Assembly (NCBI GenBank): GCA_015657435.1 | Contig: JADLKH010000004.1 | Location: forward strand, 238,937-245,492 | Direction: 5' to 3' | Length of the DNA stretch: 6,556 nt | Origin: Synergistales bacterium | GTDB taxonomy: Bacteria > Synergistota > Synergistia > Synergistales > 79-D21 | In this document: one piece after another, positions 1 through 5,865 of the stretch | Position numbering within the stretch: the stretch's first letter is position 1 | Layout of the letters: every line of letters starts with the position of its first letter | Notes under the pieces: model-generated | What the model saw: only the letters and a program-made list of their open reading frames with translations | What the model was told of the DNA's origin: nothing | The model's database searches: none | Made by a program: the position numbers and the translations under genes

Positions 1-441
1 CCCGATGGAGCCCGCTGCGGCCGTAAGGGCTGCCGCGAACGGCCCCGGGTACTTCTTTTCCTTCATCGACGGGATCATGAATCCCCCGATGGCGGAAACC
101 GTCGCGGGACCGGAGCCCGAGATCGCCGCGAAGAACATGCAGGAAACAACCGTCACCATCGCCAGTCCCCCGACCATGTAGCTGACCAGGCTTTCGGCGA
201 AATTGACCAGCCTTTTGGAGATTCCCCCGTATCCCATGAGCGACCCGGCCAGCATGAAGAAGGGGATGGCCAGAAGCGGGAACGAGTCCAGGCCGGTGAA
301 GCAGGTTTGGGCCATCATGGTCAGCGGGATCGGGCTGGTGAGGGCAAGCGTGATGGCCGTGGAAAGCCCCAGGGAGATCCCGATGGGAACGCTCAACGCG
401 AGAAACAGGGACAGGAGGCCGAGCAAAAGGGCGATATCCAT
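1..441 (-). CDS. dctM: TRAP transporter large permease DctM, N-terminal part (cut by window edge)
   Basis: This is the large membrane subunit of a tripartite ATP-independent periplasmic (TRAP) transporter. In this family it forms the ion-driven channel in the inner membrane that takes up the solute handed over by DctP. The 147 codons present are the N-terminal third of a protein that is usually about 425-430 residues; the rest lies left of the window. The start is ATG at 441, with a GGGGGAGG ribosome site inside the end of dctQ and a gap of only 4 bases, so the two are probably translationally coupled. Visible hallmarks are the hydrophobic N-terminal helix beginning MDIALLLGLLSLFLALSVPI, the segment LLAIPFFMLAGSLM near residues 55-69, and the family signature SGSGPATVSAIG at 108-119 followed by MIPSM. 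The family assignment is secure; the substrate is not identifiable from this part. Confidence 0.95.
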   Translation of the reverse strand, partial: MDIALLLGLLSLFLALSVPIGISLGLSTAITLALTSPIPLTMMAQTCFTGLDSFPLLAIPFFMLAGSLMGYGGISKRLVNFAESLVSYMVGGLAMVTVVSCMFFAAISGSGPATVSAIGGFMIPSMKEKKYPGPFAAALTAAAGSIG

Positions 442-445
442 CGTT

Positions 446-922
446 CTAGGCCTCCCCCTTCGACAGGCGGCCGAGCGTTTCCTTCATTTCCCCCAGGAGC
501 CTGAAAAACATCAGGACGCATCCGACGGGGATCGCCGCATAGGCGAACACCATCGGGATCTCAAGAGCCGGAGAAGTCTGGTTGCTCCGGAGAAGGAACC
601 TGCCGATCTCGATCCCCTTGAACGCCAGGAAGGCGGAAAAGAGAGCCCAGACCAGGAGAACGAACATTTCAAGATGAAGCTTCGCCCTTCCTTTGAGGAA
701 ATCCGCCAGGATCTCGATGCGGATGTGCCTTTTCTTGCGAACCGCCAGGCTCGTGCCGATCCACGTGTACCAGATGAAGAGGTATCGGGCCAGTTCCTCG
801 CTCCAGGAGAGGGAGCGGCCGAAGACATACCTCATGACGACCTGGAAGAAAATCAGGAAGACAGAAAACGCAAGAGCGGCAAACAGCAGGTTTTCTTCGA
901 GATGGTCATAGAGCTTTTTCAT
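446..922 (-). CDS. dctQ: TRAP transporter small membrane subunit DctQ
   Basis: This is the small integral membrane subunit of the TRAP transporter. It partners DctM and is thought to help dock the loaded binding protein. The 158-residue length is normal for the family. Four hydrophobic segments are visible, at about residues 12-33, 44-61, 84-102 and 123-142. Family features include SWSEELARYLFIW at 39-51, a basic loop KKRHIRIE at 63-70, and the closing PALEIPMVFAYAAIPVG stretch at 118-134. The ATG at 922 follows an AGAGGCGAG ribosome site. The gene starts 46 bases after the dctP stop and ends 4 bases before the dctM start, the usual P-Q-M order. DctQ proteins diverge strongly in sequence, so the call rests on topology, these motifs and position between dctP and dctM. 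Confidence 0.94.
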   Translation of the reverse strand: MKKLYDHLEENLLFAALAFSVFLIFFQVVMRYVFGRSLSWSEELARYLFIWYTWIGTSLAVRKKRHIRIEILADFLKGRAKLHLEMFVLLVWALFSAFLAFKGIEIGRFLLRSNQTSPALEIPMVFAYAAIPVGCVLMFFRLLGEMKETLGRLSKGEA

Positions 923-968
923 TTTCTCGCCTCTTTCCGTCTTCCTGAATCTCTCCAGTCATGCCGGA

Positions 969-1973
969 TTACTGGTTGGCCTGTTTGGCCAATTCGACCA
1001 TGTCGGCTCCGATGCGGTCCTTGAACTGGTCGTAGATCGGCAGCGTGGCGGCGATGAAGGCCTTCTTCTGTTCGGAGGTCAAAACGTTGACCTGCAGGCC
1101 CATCTTCTTCATTTCCTCCAGCATGCCCTTTTCCTGCTTTTCGTTGATGGCCCTTTCCCTCTTCTGGTACAGCTTTCCGCCTTCCAGCACCACGGTCTGC
1201 ATGTCCTTCGGCAGGCTCTGGAACCACCGCTCGCTCACAACAAGCGGGACGACGGCATAAAGGTGCCCCGTGAGGGAATAGAATTTCTGCACCTCATAGA
1301 ACTTGGAGGAGTAGACGAGGTTGATCGGGTTTTCCTGGGCGTCGACCGTCTTCTGAGCCAGGGCGGTGTAAAGCTCCGAGAAGCTCATCGGGGTCGGGTT
1401 CGCCCCCATGCGCTTGAAGGTGGCGACGTGGACCGGGTTTTCCATGCAGCGGATCTTCAGGCCCTTGAGGTCGTCCGGCTTCGTGATGGGGCCCCGGTTG
1501 TTGGTGATGTGGCGGTAGCCGTTCACGCCCCAGGCGATGATCCGGAGACCCTGCTTTCGAAGGGCTTCGTCGAGCGTTTTCCCGATAGGGCCGTCGATGG
1601 ACTTGTAGGCGGCCTTCTGGTCCTTGAAAAGGAAGGGGAGGTCGAAAACGTTGAACTTGGGTTCGAAGTTCGCCAGGTTCGTGGTTCCGATGACGCCGCA
1701 TTCGATGGTGCCGAGCTGCATCCCTTCGGTGATCTGGCGGTCGGCCCCGAGAGCGGAGTTGAGGTACAGGGAGACCTCGATCTTCTTGCCCGACTTATCG
1801 TCGATGAACTTTTTCACCTCGGCCAGGGCCATGGACGAGGGGTGGGTTTCACTGCCGACCGAAGCGATCTTCATCCGGTACGTGGGCTCCGCCGCGGCCT
1901 GGGTGGAGGATGCGGCCAAAAACAGCAAACCGACGATCAAAAGCAGGATTCCATTTAACTTCTTCATCTTCAT
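969..1973 (-). CDS. dctP: TRAP transporter periplasmic solute-binding protein DctP
   Basis: This is the periplasmic binding protein that captures the substrate and delivers it to DctQ/DctM. At 334 residues it has the usual length. A Sec signal peptide is clear: a lysine-rich start (MKMKK), a hydrophobic core at about 8-20, and a likely cleavage after STQA or STQAAA near residues 26-28. The mature protein shows the typical order: EVKKFIDDKSGKKIEV (52-67), LGADRQITEGMQLGTIE (75-91), FNVFDLPFLF (107-116), NRGPITKPDDLKGLKIR (159-175) and TALAQKTVDAQENP (203-216). Arg175 aligns with the family arginine that salt-bridges the ligand's carboxylate, so an organic acid or similar anion is expected. The start ATG at 1973 has an AAGGAGGG site 9 bases upstream, stronger than any at the internal ATG two codons later. 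The gene lies 81 bases downstream of the cyclodeaminase-family gene and is probably co-transcribed with it. The exact ligand is unknown. Confidence 0.96.
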   Translation of the reverse strand: MKMKKLNGILLLIVGLLFLAASSTQAAAEPTYRMKIASVGSETHPSSMALAEVKKFIDDKSGKKIEVSLYLNSALGADRQITEGMQLGTIECGVIGTTNLANFEPKFNVFDLPFLFKDQKAAYKSIDGPIGKTLDEALRKQGLRIIAWGVNGYRHITNNRGPITKPDDLKGLKIRCMENPVHVATFKRMGANPTPMSFSELYTALAQKTVDAQENPINLVYSSKFYEVQKFYSLTGHLYAVVPLVVSERWFQSLPKDMQTVVLEGGKLYQKRERAINEKQEKGMLEEMKKMGLQVNVLTSEQKKAFIAATLPIYDQFKDRIGADMVELAKQANQ

Positions 1974-2054
1974 GATCGTGTTCCCTCCTTGTTTTGTTGC
2001 GTTATAGGAAAAGCCGCCCGAGTGGGGGCATTGTGTTCCGCGGTTCGGCTGCTT

Positions 2055-3041
2055 CTAGAACTGCAGCTCCCGTCCCTTCCCCTGCTCGAGGGCCTTCGTG
2101 AAGATGCGGTAGGCCGCCACCACGTCGAGGACGGCGTAGCCGACGGTCTTCATCACCGTGATGTCCTCCGGGCCCGTGCGGCCCTGGACCTTCCCGTCCA
2201 GCACCTCCCCGAGCTCGCCCGCGATCCGCCCGGACGAGTAGTCGCCGCTGGCGATCGGGATCAGAAAGTCCCCGGCTTCCGCGAGAACCGCCTCGCGGTT
2301 GTCGACGTACACCCGGCTTCGCTTCAGGAGTTCGAGATCCAGCTCCCGGGCGTTGGGCGTGTAGGAGCCGACGCCGTTGACGTGAGCACCCGGCCTGACG
2401 CGCCTGCCGTCGAAGACGGGGGTTTTGGAGGTCGTCACGGTGGTGATCACGTCGGCCTGGTCGATGGCGGCGTCGGAGGAAGAGGCCTCGGCCAGTTTCG
2501 CGCCGAAGCTTTCGGCCATGGGGGCGACTCGGTCGATGAAACTCCTGATCCAGTCGGGGTTCTTGTCGAACACCCGTACCTCCCTGAGTTTCCTCGCCGT
2601 CAGCATGGCCTCGAGCTGCGACCGCGCCTGGGCTCCCGTTCCGAAGAGGGCCCCGACCTCCGCGTCCGTGCGGGCGAGGATATCGGTTGCCGCCCCGGAA
2701 ATGGCTCCCGTGCGGATCTTGGTGACCTCCGTCCCGTCCATCATGGCGCAGACCTCGCCGGTTTCCGGGTCGAGCAGGAGAACCTGGGCCGTGACGACGG
2801 GCAGCCCACGGAGCGGGTTTTCCATGAAGGTGGAAACGATCTTGATGCCGACCCTGTTGATGTCGCCTTTCACGAAGGCCGGCATGAACTGTGATTTATC
2901 GTCTTTTCTGACGGAGAAGGAAATCCGGACCGGAACCTCCGTTTCCCCTCTCGAGTGGAGAAGAAAGGCCTCCTTGTCCGCTTCGATGGCCTCCTTCATC
3001 GAAAATACGCTTCGGATCTCTTCGGCATTCAGAATCAGCAT
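2055..3041 (-). CDS. Ornithine cyclodeaminase / mu-crystallin family NAD(P)-dependent enzyme
   Basis: A 328-residue cytoplasmic enzyme of the ornithine cyclodeaminase/mu-crystallin family. Members include ornithine cyclodeaminase, archaeal-type alanine dehydrogenase, ketimine and pyrroline-2-carboxylate reductases and opine-like dehydrogenases, so the family name does not fix the reaction. The pattern is canonical: VRISF around Arg39, VGIKIVSTF with the likely catalytic Lys67, a DGTEVTKIRTGAISGAATD block (102-120) with Arg110, the Rossmann dinucleotide loop GTGAQA at 134-139, Asp159 at the end of the following strand, VNGVGSYTPNARELD (221-235) with the family aspartate Asp235, and DITVMKTVG at 293-301. 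Arg39, Lys67, Arg110 and Asp235 match, by my recollection, the carboxylate-binding and catalytic residues of Pseudomonas ornithine cyclodeaminase, so the protein should be active. The ATG at 3041 has GGGAGGG 8 bases upstream, and the gene starts 47 bases after the dehydrogenase stop. Linkage to a TRAP transporter suggests it acts on the imported acid or a product. True ornithine cyclodeaminase activity is only one possibility. Confidence 0.93.
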   Translation of the reverse strand: MLILNAEEIRSVFSMKEAIEADKEAFLLHSRGETEVPVRISFSVRKDDKSQFMPAFVKGDINRVGIKIVSTFMENPLRGLPVVTAQVLLLDPETGEVCAMMDGTEVTKIRTGAISGAATDILARTDAEVGALFGTGAQARSQLEAMLTARKLREVRVFDKNPDWIRSFIDRVAPMAESFGAKLAEASSSDAAIDQADVITTVTTSKTPVFDGRRVRPGAHVNGVGSYTPNARELDLELLKRSRVYVDNREAVLAEAGDFLIPIASGDYSSGRIAGELGEVLDGKVQGRTGPEDITVMKTVGYAVLDVVAAYRIFTKALEQGKGRELQF

Positions 3042-3088
3042 GCAGGGTTCCCTCCCGTAAATTCGTCATTTCCCAAACCGGCAGGCCG

Positions 3089-4021
3089 TCAGTCGATATG
3101 GGCGACGACCGATTCGACGACTTTCCTCAATTGGTTTTCCAGCGCCATTTCCGTGTAGTAGCCGAGATGCGGGGTGGCGATGACGTTCTCCAGCTTCGCC
3201 AGGCTGTAGTCCTCCGGCGGTTCGGAATAGTGGACGTCCAGCGCCGCTCCGCGAAGATGCTTCTTCTTCAGCAGTTCGTAGAGGGCGTCGTAGTCCACCA
3301 CCTGCGCGCGCGACGTGTTGACGAAGAAGCTCCCTTCCTTCATCGAGGACAGAAGCTCCCCGGACACGAGCTTTTTCGTCGCCTTCGTGTGGATCAGGTG
3401 GCAGGAAACGAGATCCGACTTGGCGAACAGGGTCTTCAGATCGACGTACTCGACCCCGTGCTTCTCGACGAGCTCCCGGTTTTCCACCAGGTCGTGGGCG
3501 AGAACGCGGGCTCCCAGAAGCGTCGCCTTTCGGGCCACCAGCCTGCCGATCGCACCCGTTCCCACGATGCCGAACGTGGACCCCGCGATCTCGCGACCCA
3601 GGAGGCCCTGCATGTCCCAGACTTCGTTCTTCAGCCGCCTGTCTCCTTCGGTGATGCCCCTGAAGAGGGCGAGAACCAGCCCCAGGGTGTACTCGGCGAC
3701 GGCGTTGCTGCCGTATTCACCGATGCCCATGGCCTTGATTCCCCTGGAGGCGCAGAAATCCTCGTCCATGTAGTTCCTGTAGCCGATCCCCATGAACTGG
3801 ATCAGCTTCAGTTTTTTGAACTTTTCGATGAAGCCGTTCCTCAGCTGGTGGATGGACAGGATGATGACGTCGGCGTCCCAGGCCCTGGAATAAAGCTCCT
3901 CCTCGGAAACCGGCAGGTCGTCGTAGGCGGTGACCTCTCCCATTCTCTCCAGCGGCGCGATGATGTCGATCTTGTGCGCGAAGTCCTTGTAGACGTTCTG
4001 GTCGATAAAAACGATCTTCAT
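3089..4021 (-). CDS. D-isomer-specific 2-hydroxyacid dehydrogenase family protein
   Basis: A 310-residue NAD(P)-dependent dehydrogenase of the D-2-hydroxyacid dehydrogenase family, which interconverts 2-keto acids and D-2-hydroxyacids. The split catalytic domain occupies about 1-100 and 285-310, with the nucleotide domain between. The Rossmann loop is GTGAIG at 154-159 after GSTFGIV. Asp177 sits at the end of the second strand, which favours NAD over NADP. The catalytic triad is complete: Arg238 in NTSRAQVVD (235-243), Glu267 in LDVHYSEPP (261-269), and His285 in TPHLGYYT (283-290). The usual GxGxDN(I/V)D segment reads GIGYRNYMD (78-86), with arginine in place of the common aspartate. The ATG at 4021 is preceded by GGGGAGG with a 7-base spacer. 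This is the first gene of the minus-strand operon. Alternative members such as phosphoglycerate or formate dehydrogenase are less likely given the length and the lack of a regulatory domain. The substrate is unknown. Confidence 0.93.
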   Translation of the reverse strand: MKIVFIDQNVYKDFAHKIDIIAPLERMGEVTAYDDLPVSEEELYSRAWDADVIILSIHQLRNGFIEKFKKLKLIQFMGIGYRNYMDEDFCASRGIKAMGIGEYGSNAVAEYTLGLVLALFRGITEGDRRLKNEVWDMQGLLGREIAGSTFGIVGTGAIGRLVARKATLLGARVLAHDLVENRELVEKHGVEYVDLKTLFAKSDLVSCHLIHTKATKKLVSGELLSSMKEGSFFVNTSRAQVVDYDALYELLKKKHLRGAALDVHYSEPPEDYSLAKLENVIATPHLGYYTEMALENQLRKVVESVVAHID

Positions 4022-4064
4022 GCGAGAACCTCCCCGGATCCCGAAATTTTGGCGAGAAGCCGAT

Positions 4065-4079
4065 CCCCTTCGGAAGGGG
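4065..4079 (-). other. Short GC-rich hairpin in the operon leader
   Basis: CCCCTT-CGG-AAGGGG is a perfect 6-bp inverted repeat with a 3-base loop. It lies about 45 bases before the dehydrogenase start and would be in the minus-strand leader RNA. Flanking CCGA and TCGG could extend the stem with a bulge. No U-tract follows, so it is not an ordinary intrinsic terminator. A role in leader stability or translation control is possible but unsupported. Confidence 0.3.
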
Positions 4080-4151
4080 TCCGGTCGGACACTTGGACTA
4101 GCCTTGGGCTGACCAGCACGGAGAAAAAAACATCAAAAATCGGATTTCGGC

Positions 4152-4180
4152 TGGACAACACGGAAAAGAAAGGCTAAAAT
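4152..4180 (+). promoter_or_regulatory. Candidate sigma-70 promoter for GntR regulator 1
   Basis: TGGACA (4152-4157) and TAAAAT (4175-4180) each match the sigma-70 consensus at five of six positions and are separated by the ideal 17 bases. Transcription would start near 4187, inside the palindrome at 4185-4197, leaving a leader of about 82 bases before the ATG at 4269. This placement suggests autorepression. The call is by eye and is not experimentally supported. Confidence 0.55.
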
Positions 4181-4184
4181 CCAA

Positions 4185-4197
4185 TTGGTAATACCAA
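4185..4197. promoter_or_regulatory. Perfect palindromic operator (FadR-subfamily GntR type)
   Basis: TTGGTA-A-TACCAA is a perfect 6-1-6 inverted repeat. Its core TGGTAATACCA fits TnGTnnnACnA, the general half-site arrangement reported for FadR-subfamily GntR regulators. It covers the predicted start of the plus-strand promoter and lies about 20-30 bases downstream of the predicted minus-strand start, so one bound dimer could block both transcripts. The adjacent regulator at 4269-5015 is the likeliest binder. The convergent paralogue is an alternative. Confidence 0.7.
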
Positions 4198-4224
4198 GGA
4201 CTATCCAATATGCTCATGAAACCT

Positions 4225-4252
4225 ATTGTAGCATTTTCTTTTTTTCAGGCAA
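4225..4252 (-). promoter_or_regulatory. Candidate promoter for the dehydrogenase-TRAP operon
   Basis: On the minus strand, TTGCCT (4252-4247) and TACAAT (4230-4225) are separated by 16 bases, with a TG one base upstream of the -10 (TGCTACAAT) giving an extended -10 element. The start would fall near 4218, giving an unusually long leader of about 197 bases before the ATG at 4021. I see no better promoter closer to that gene. Confidence 0.5.
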
Positions 4253-4268
4253 GAGTCAACGGGGGTGC

Positions 4269-5015
4269 ATGCCATTGGAAAAGAAGAGGGACTTCGTCAT
4301 TCAGGAAATCCTGGACATGGTCCGCAGGGGCGACCTTTCCGCGGACGGAAAGCTTCCCTCGGAAAGGGATCTCGCCGTCCGGCTGGGGGTCAGCCGCGTG
4401 ATCCTCAGGGAGGCGATCGTTGCCCTTGAGACCCTGGGGGTCCTGGAAACACGGGAGAGGGCCGGAATCTACGTGCGTGAGCCCGAGTTGGGCGGCATCA
4501 CCGAAAGCCTGCGGCTCATGCCTTTCTGGCCGGAAAACTTCGTGCCCCAGTTCCTGGAGATCCGCCTGATCATCGACGTCAGCGCGGCGGAACTGGCGGC
4601 CCTCAGACGGACCGACCAGCAGCTGAGCCGAATGAAGGAATGCCTGAAAACCCTGAGAGGCATCGCCATCGACACCAGGGAAGGAGTCAGGGCGCAGGCC
4701 CATTACGAATACCTGTTCCACACGCTCATCATCGAGGCGGCGCAGAACGAAATCCTGAGCCGGATCTGGGAGGGGCTTGTTTCCCTTGTCGAAAAGAACA
4801 ACGAGATCATCCACGAAAGCCTGACGAGGGACGAGAACTGGGCTCCCCGGGTTGGCATGCAGCACGAGGCCACCCTCAGGGCGATCGAGGAGAGGGATTC
4901 CGTCGCCGCGGGGCAGGGGATGAGGACCCATCTTCTGGAAATCCGGGAACGCTACGTTGTCGGACCTCCGCGAGGAGAGGGCCGCTACGCCTATAACGGT
5001 CTCGCCAGGCCCTAG
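4269..5015 (+). CDS. GntR family regulator, FadR subfamily with FCD domain (regulator 1)
   Basis: A 248-residue DNA-binding transcription regulator. The N-terminal winged helix-turn-helix spans about 5-70 and contains LPSERDLAVRLGVSR (29-43), REAIVALETLGVLE (47-60) and the wing RERAGIYV (62-69). The C-terminal all-helical FCD ligand domain (about 95-230) has EIRLIIDVSAAELAALRR at 97-114. It keeps the usual metal-binding set: an ExxFH motif (Glu147, His151), His199 in QHEATLRAIEERD, and His221. FCD domains of this kind typically bind a metal and a small carboxylate, suiting a sensor of the transported acid or a product. ATG at 4269 is chosen because an in-frame TTG at 4185 would precede the predicted transcript start. 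A GGGGG tract at 4261-4265 is close to this ATG and better spaced for an in-frame TTG at 4275, so the start may shift by two codons. The perfect palindrome upstream suggests autoregulation and control of the divergent operon. Confidence 0.93.
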   Translation: MPLEKKRDFVIQEILDMVRRGDLSADGKLPSERDLAVRLGVSRVILREAIVALETLGVLETRERAGIYVREPELGGITESLRLMPFWPENFVPQFLEIRLIIDVSAAELAALRRTDQQLSRMKECLKTLRGIAIDTREGVRAQAHYEYLFHTLIIEAAQNEILSRIWEGLVSLVEKNNEIIHESLTRDENWAPRVGMQHEATLRAIEERDSVAAGQGMRTHLLEIRERYVVGPPRGEGRYAYNGLARP

Positions 5016-5773
5016 AGTTCCCAGTAGGGATTCGCGAGGTTGGATTTCAGTTCGGGGTGCTTTCCCAGCAAAAGAGTGACGGCTTCGACGAGGTGTTCCC
5101 GGAGGATGGAACCGGCTTCCTTGTGGTTTCGGCCCTCGATCGCCTCGATGATCCTGCGGTGCTGGTCGGTGATATGGTCGATCCAGCCCGCTTCGCGGAG
5201 ATTGTAGGGGTGCATCAGGGCGTTGTTCCGTTCGACCAGCACGTCGATCCCCTCGTTGAGGCGCGAGAGAAGAGGGTTGTGCGCGGCCTCCGTCACGAGA
5301 TGGTGCAGCAGGGATTCCCATTTTCCCTGTTGCGCCTGATCTTCCGGCGTTTCATAGGGGCAGGTCGAAAAGGCTTCGAAACAGCCCCAGAGTTTTCTCA
5401 GGTCGTCGTCCGTCCGCCGCATGGCCGCCAGCTCAGCCGCCGGGACGCTGATGATGAGCCGCACTTCCACCTGCAGCAGGATGAAGTCCGAAGGCAGGAT
5501 CTGAAGGCTCTGGATCCCCTGCTGCAGGTTTCCCTCCTCGATGTCCCTGACGAACGTTCCCTGTCGTTCGCGGATTTCGACCACACCCATCAGATTCAGG
5601 GCGGCGACGGCCTCCCGCAGGATGTTGCGGCTGACCGTGAGGCTTTGGGCCAGGTCTCGTTCCGAAGGGAGCCGGTCGCCGGAACTGTATCCACCCCCGC
5701 GGATCAATTCCAGAAGCTTGTCCTGGACGATCTTTTTCTTGCTTTCCTTTTCGCGGTTTTCAGTCCCGTCCAT
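5012..5773 (-). CDS. GntR family regulator, FadR subfamily with FCD domain (regulator 2)
   Basis: A 253-residue regulator paralogous to its convergent neighbour. The winged helix-turn-helix contains LPSERDLAQSLTVSRNILRE (35-54) and the wing RERQGTFV (68-75). Over the 42 residues 35-76, about 28 are identical to regulator 1. The FCD domain has EVRLIISVPAAELAAMRR at 103-120 and the putative metal ligands Glu153, His157, His205 (DQHRRIIEAIEGRN) and His227 (REHL). A charged N-terminal tail (MDGTENREKESKKK) precedes the DNA-binding domain. The ATG at 5773 has a GGGAGGGAG ribosome site. It faces the glycyl-radical activase across a 133-base divergent promoter region, the usual position of a regulator controlling its neighbour. 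Its stop codon shares a CTAG with that of regulator 1, leaving no room for a terminator. The effector is unknown. Confidence 0.93.
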   Translation of the reverse strand: MDGTENREKESKKKIVQDKLLELIRGGGYSSGDRLPSERDLAQSLTVSRNILREAVAALNLMGVVEIRERQGTFVRDIEEGNLQQGIQSLQILPSDFILLQVEVRLIISVPAAELAAMRRTDDDLRKLWGCFEAFSTCPYETPEDQAQQGKWESLLHHLVTEAAHNPLLSRLNEGIDVLVERNNALMHPYNLREAGWIDHITDQHRRIIEAIEGRNHKEAGSILREHLVEAVTLLLGKHPELKSNLANPYWEL

Positions 5774-5803
5774 GTGTCTCCCTCCCGCTTCGGTGCTCCC
5801 CGA

Positions 5804-5809
5804 ATTATA
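5804..5809 (-). promoter_or_regulatory. Perfect -10 box for GntR regulator 2
   Basis: The minus strand reads TATAAT here, about 30 bases before the ATG at 5773. Its expected -35 zone (about 5826-5832) overlaps the plus-strand -35 box but has no good TTGACA match, so the promoter may be weak or need an activator. Confidence 0.4.
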
Positions 5810-5822
5810 CAGGCAGGGACTC

Positions 5823-5850
5823 TTGACAGCACTTCGGGAAGGCGTATCAT
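5823..5850 (+). promoter_or_regulatory. Sigma-70 promoter for the activase (and probable glycyl radical enzyme) operon
   Basis: A perfect TTGACA (5823-5828) is followed after 16 bases by TATCAT (5845-5850), five of six to consensus. The expected start is near 5857, giving a leader of about 50 bases before ATG 5907. It is the strongest promoter match in the window. Confidence 0.6.
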
Positions 5851-5865
5851 TGTAGATGTCATTCT

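Larger units (their letters stand above)
4022..4268. promoter_or_regulatory. Intergenic control region between the catabolic/TRAP operon and GntR regulator 1
   Basis: This 247-base gap has no credible gene and is more AT-rich than its surroundings over about 4120-4260. It contains a candidate promoter in each direction, a perfect operator-like palindrome, and a GC-rich hairpin in the long leader of the minus-strand operon. Each is listed separately. The region should control both the five-gene minus-strand operon and the regulator. Confidence 0.8.

Noticed and set aside
203..1024. Long plus-strand open frame (273 codons) opposite dctM, dctQ and the end of dctP
   Set aside because: It is antisense to clear TRAP genes, has a low-complexity charged composition and no recognisable domain. 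It is a by-product of GC-rich codon bias.
1997..2030. Possible intrinsic terminator between the cyclodeaminase-family gene and dctP (minus strand GCC...GGC followed by TTTT)
   Set aside because: The stem is only about 3 plus 2 pairs around a mismatch and the T-run is short. It is more likely a spacer or at most a weak attenuator.
1989..2894. Plus-strand open frame (301 codons) opposite the cyclodeaminase-family gene
   Set aside because: It is a shadow frame opposite a gene with complete family motifs. It is rich in Gly, Asp, Arg and His and has no domain.
4137..4147. AAATC-G-GATTT inverted repeat upstream of the regulator 1 promoter
   Set aside because: It is short and AT-rich with no match to a regulator pattern I know; it could arise by chance.
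3098..4177. Plus-strand open frame (359 codons) opposite the dehydrogenase
   Set aside because: The opposite strand encodes an intact catalytic triad and Rossmann loop. This frame has no family features and ends inside the promoter region.
4185..4268. Upstream TTG start adding 28 residues to regulator 1
   Set aside because: It would place the start codon within the operator and before the predicted transcript start. The added residues have no GntR homology, and the DNA-binding domain is complete from 4269.
4245..5321. Minus-strand open frame (358 codons) across both GntR genes
   Set aside because: It lies antisense to regulator 1 and out of frame with regulator 2. It is proline- and arginine-rich with no motif.
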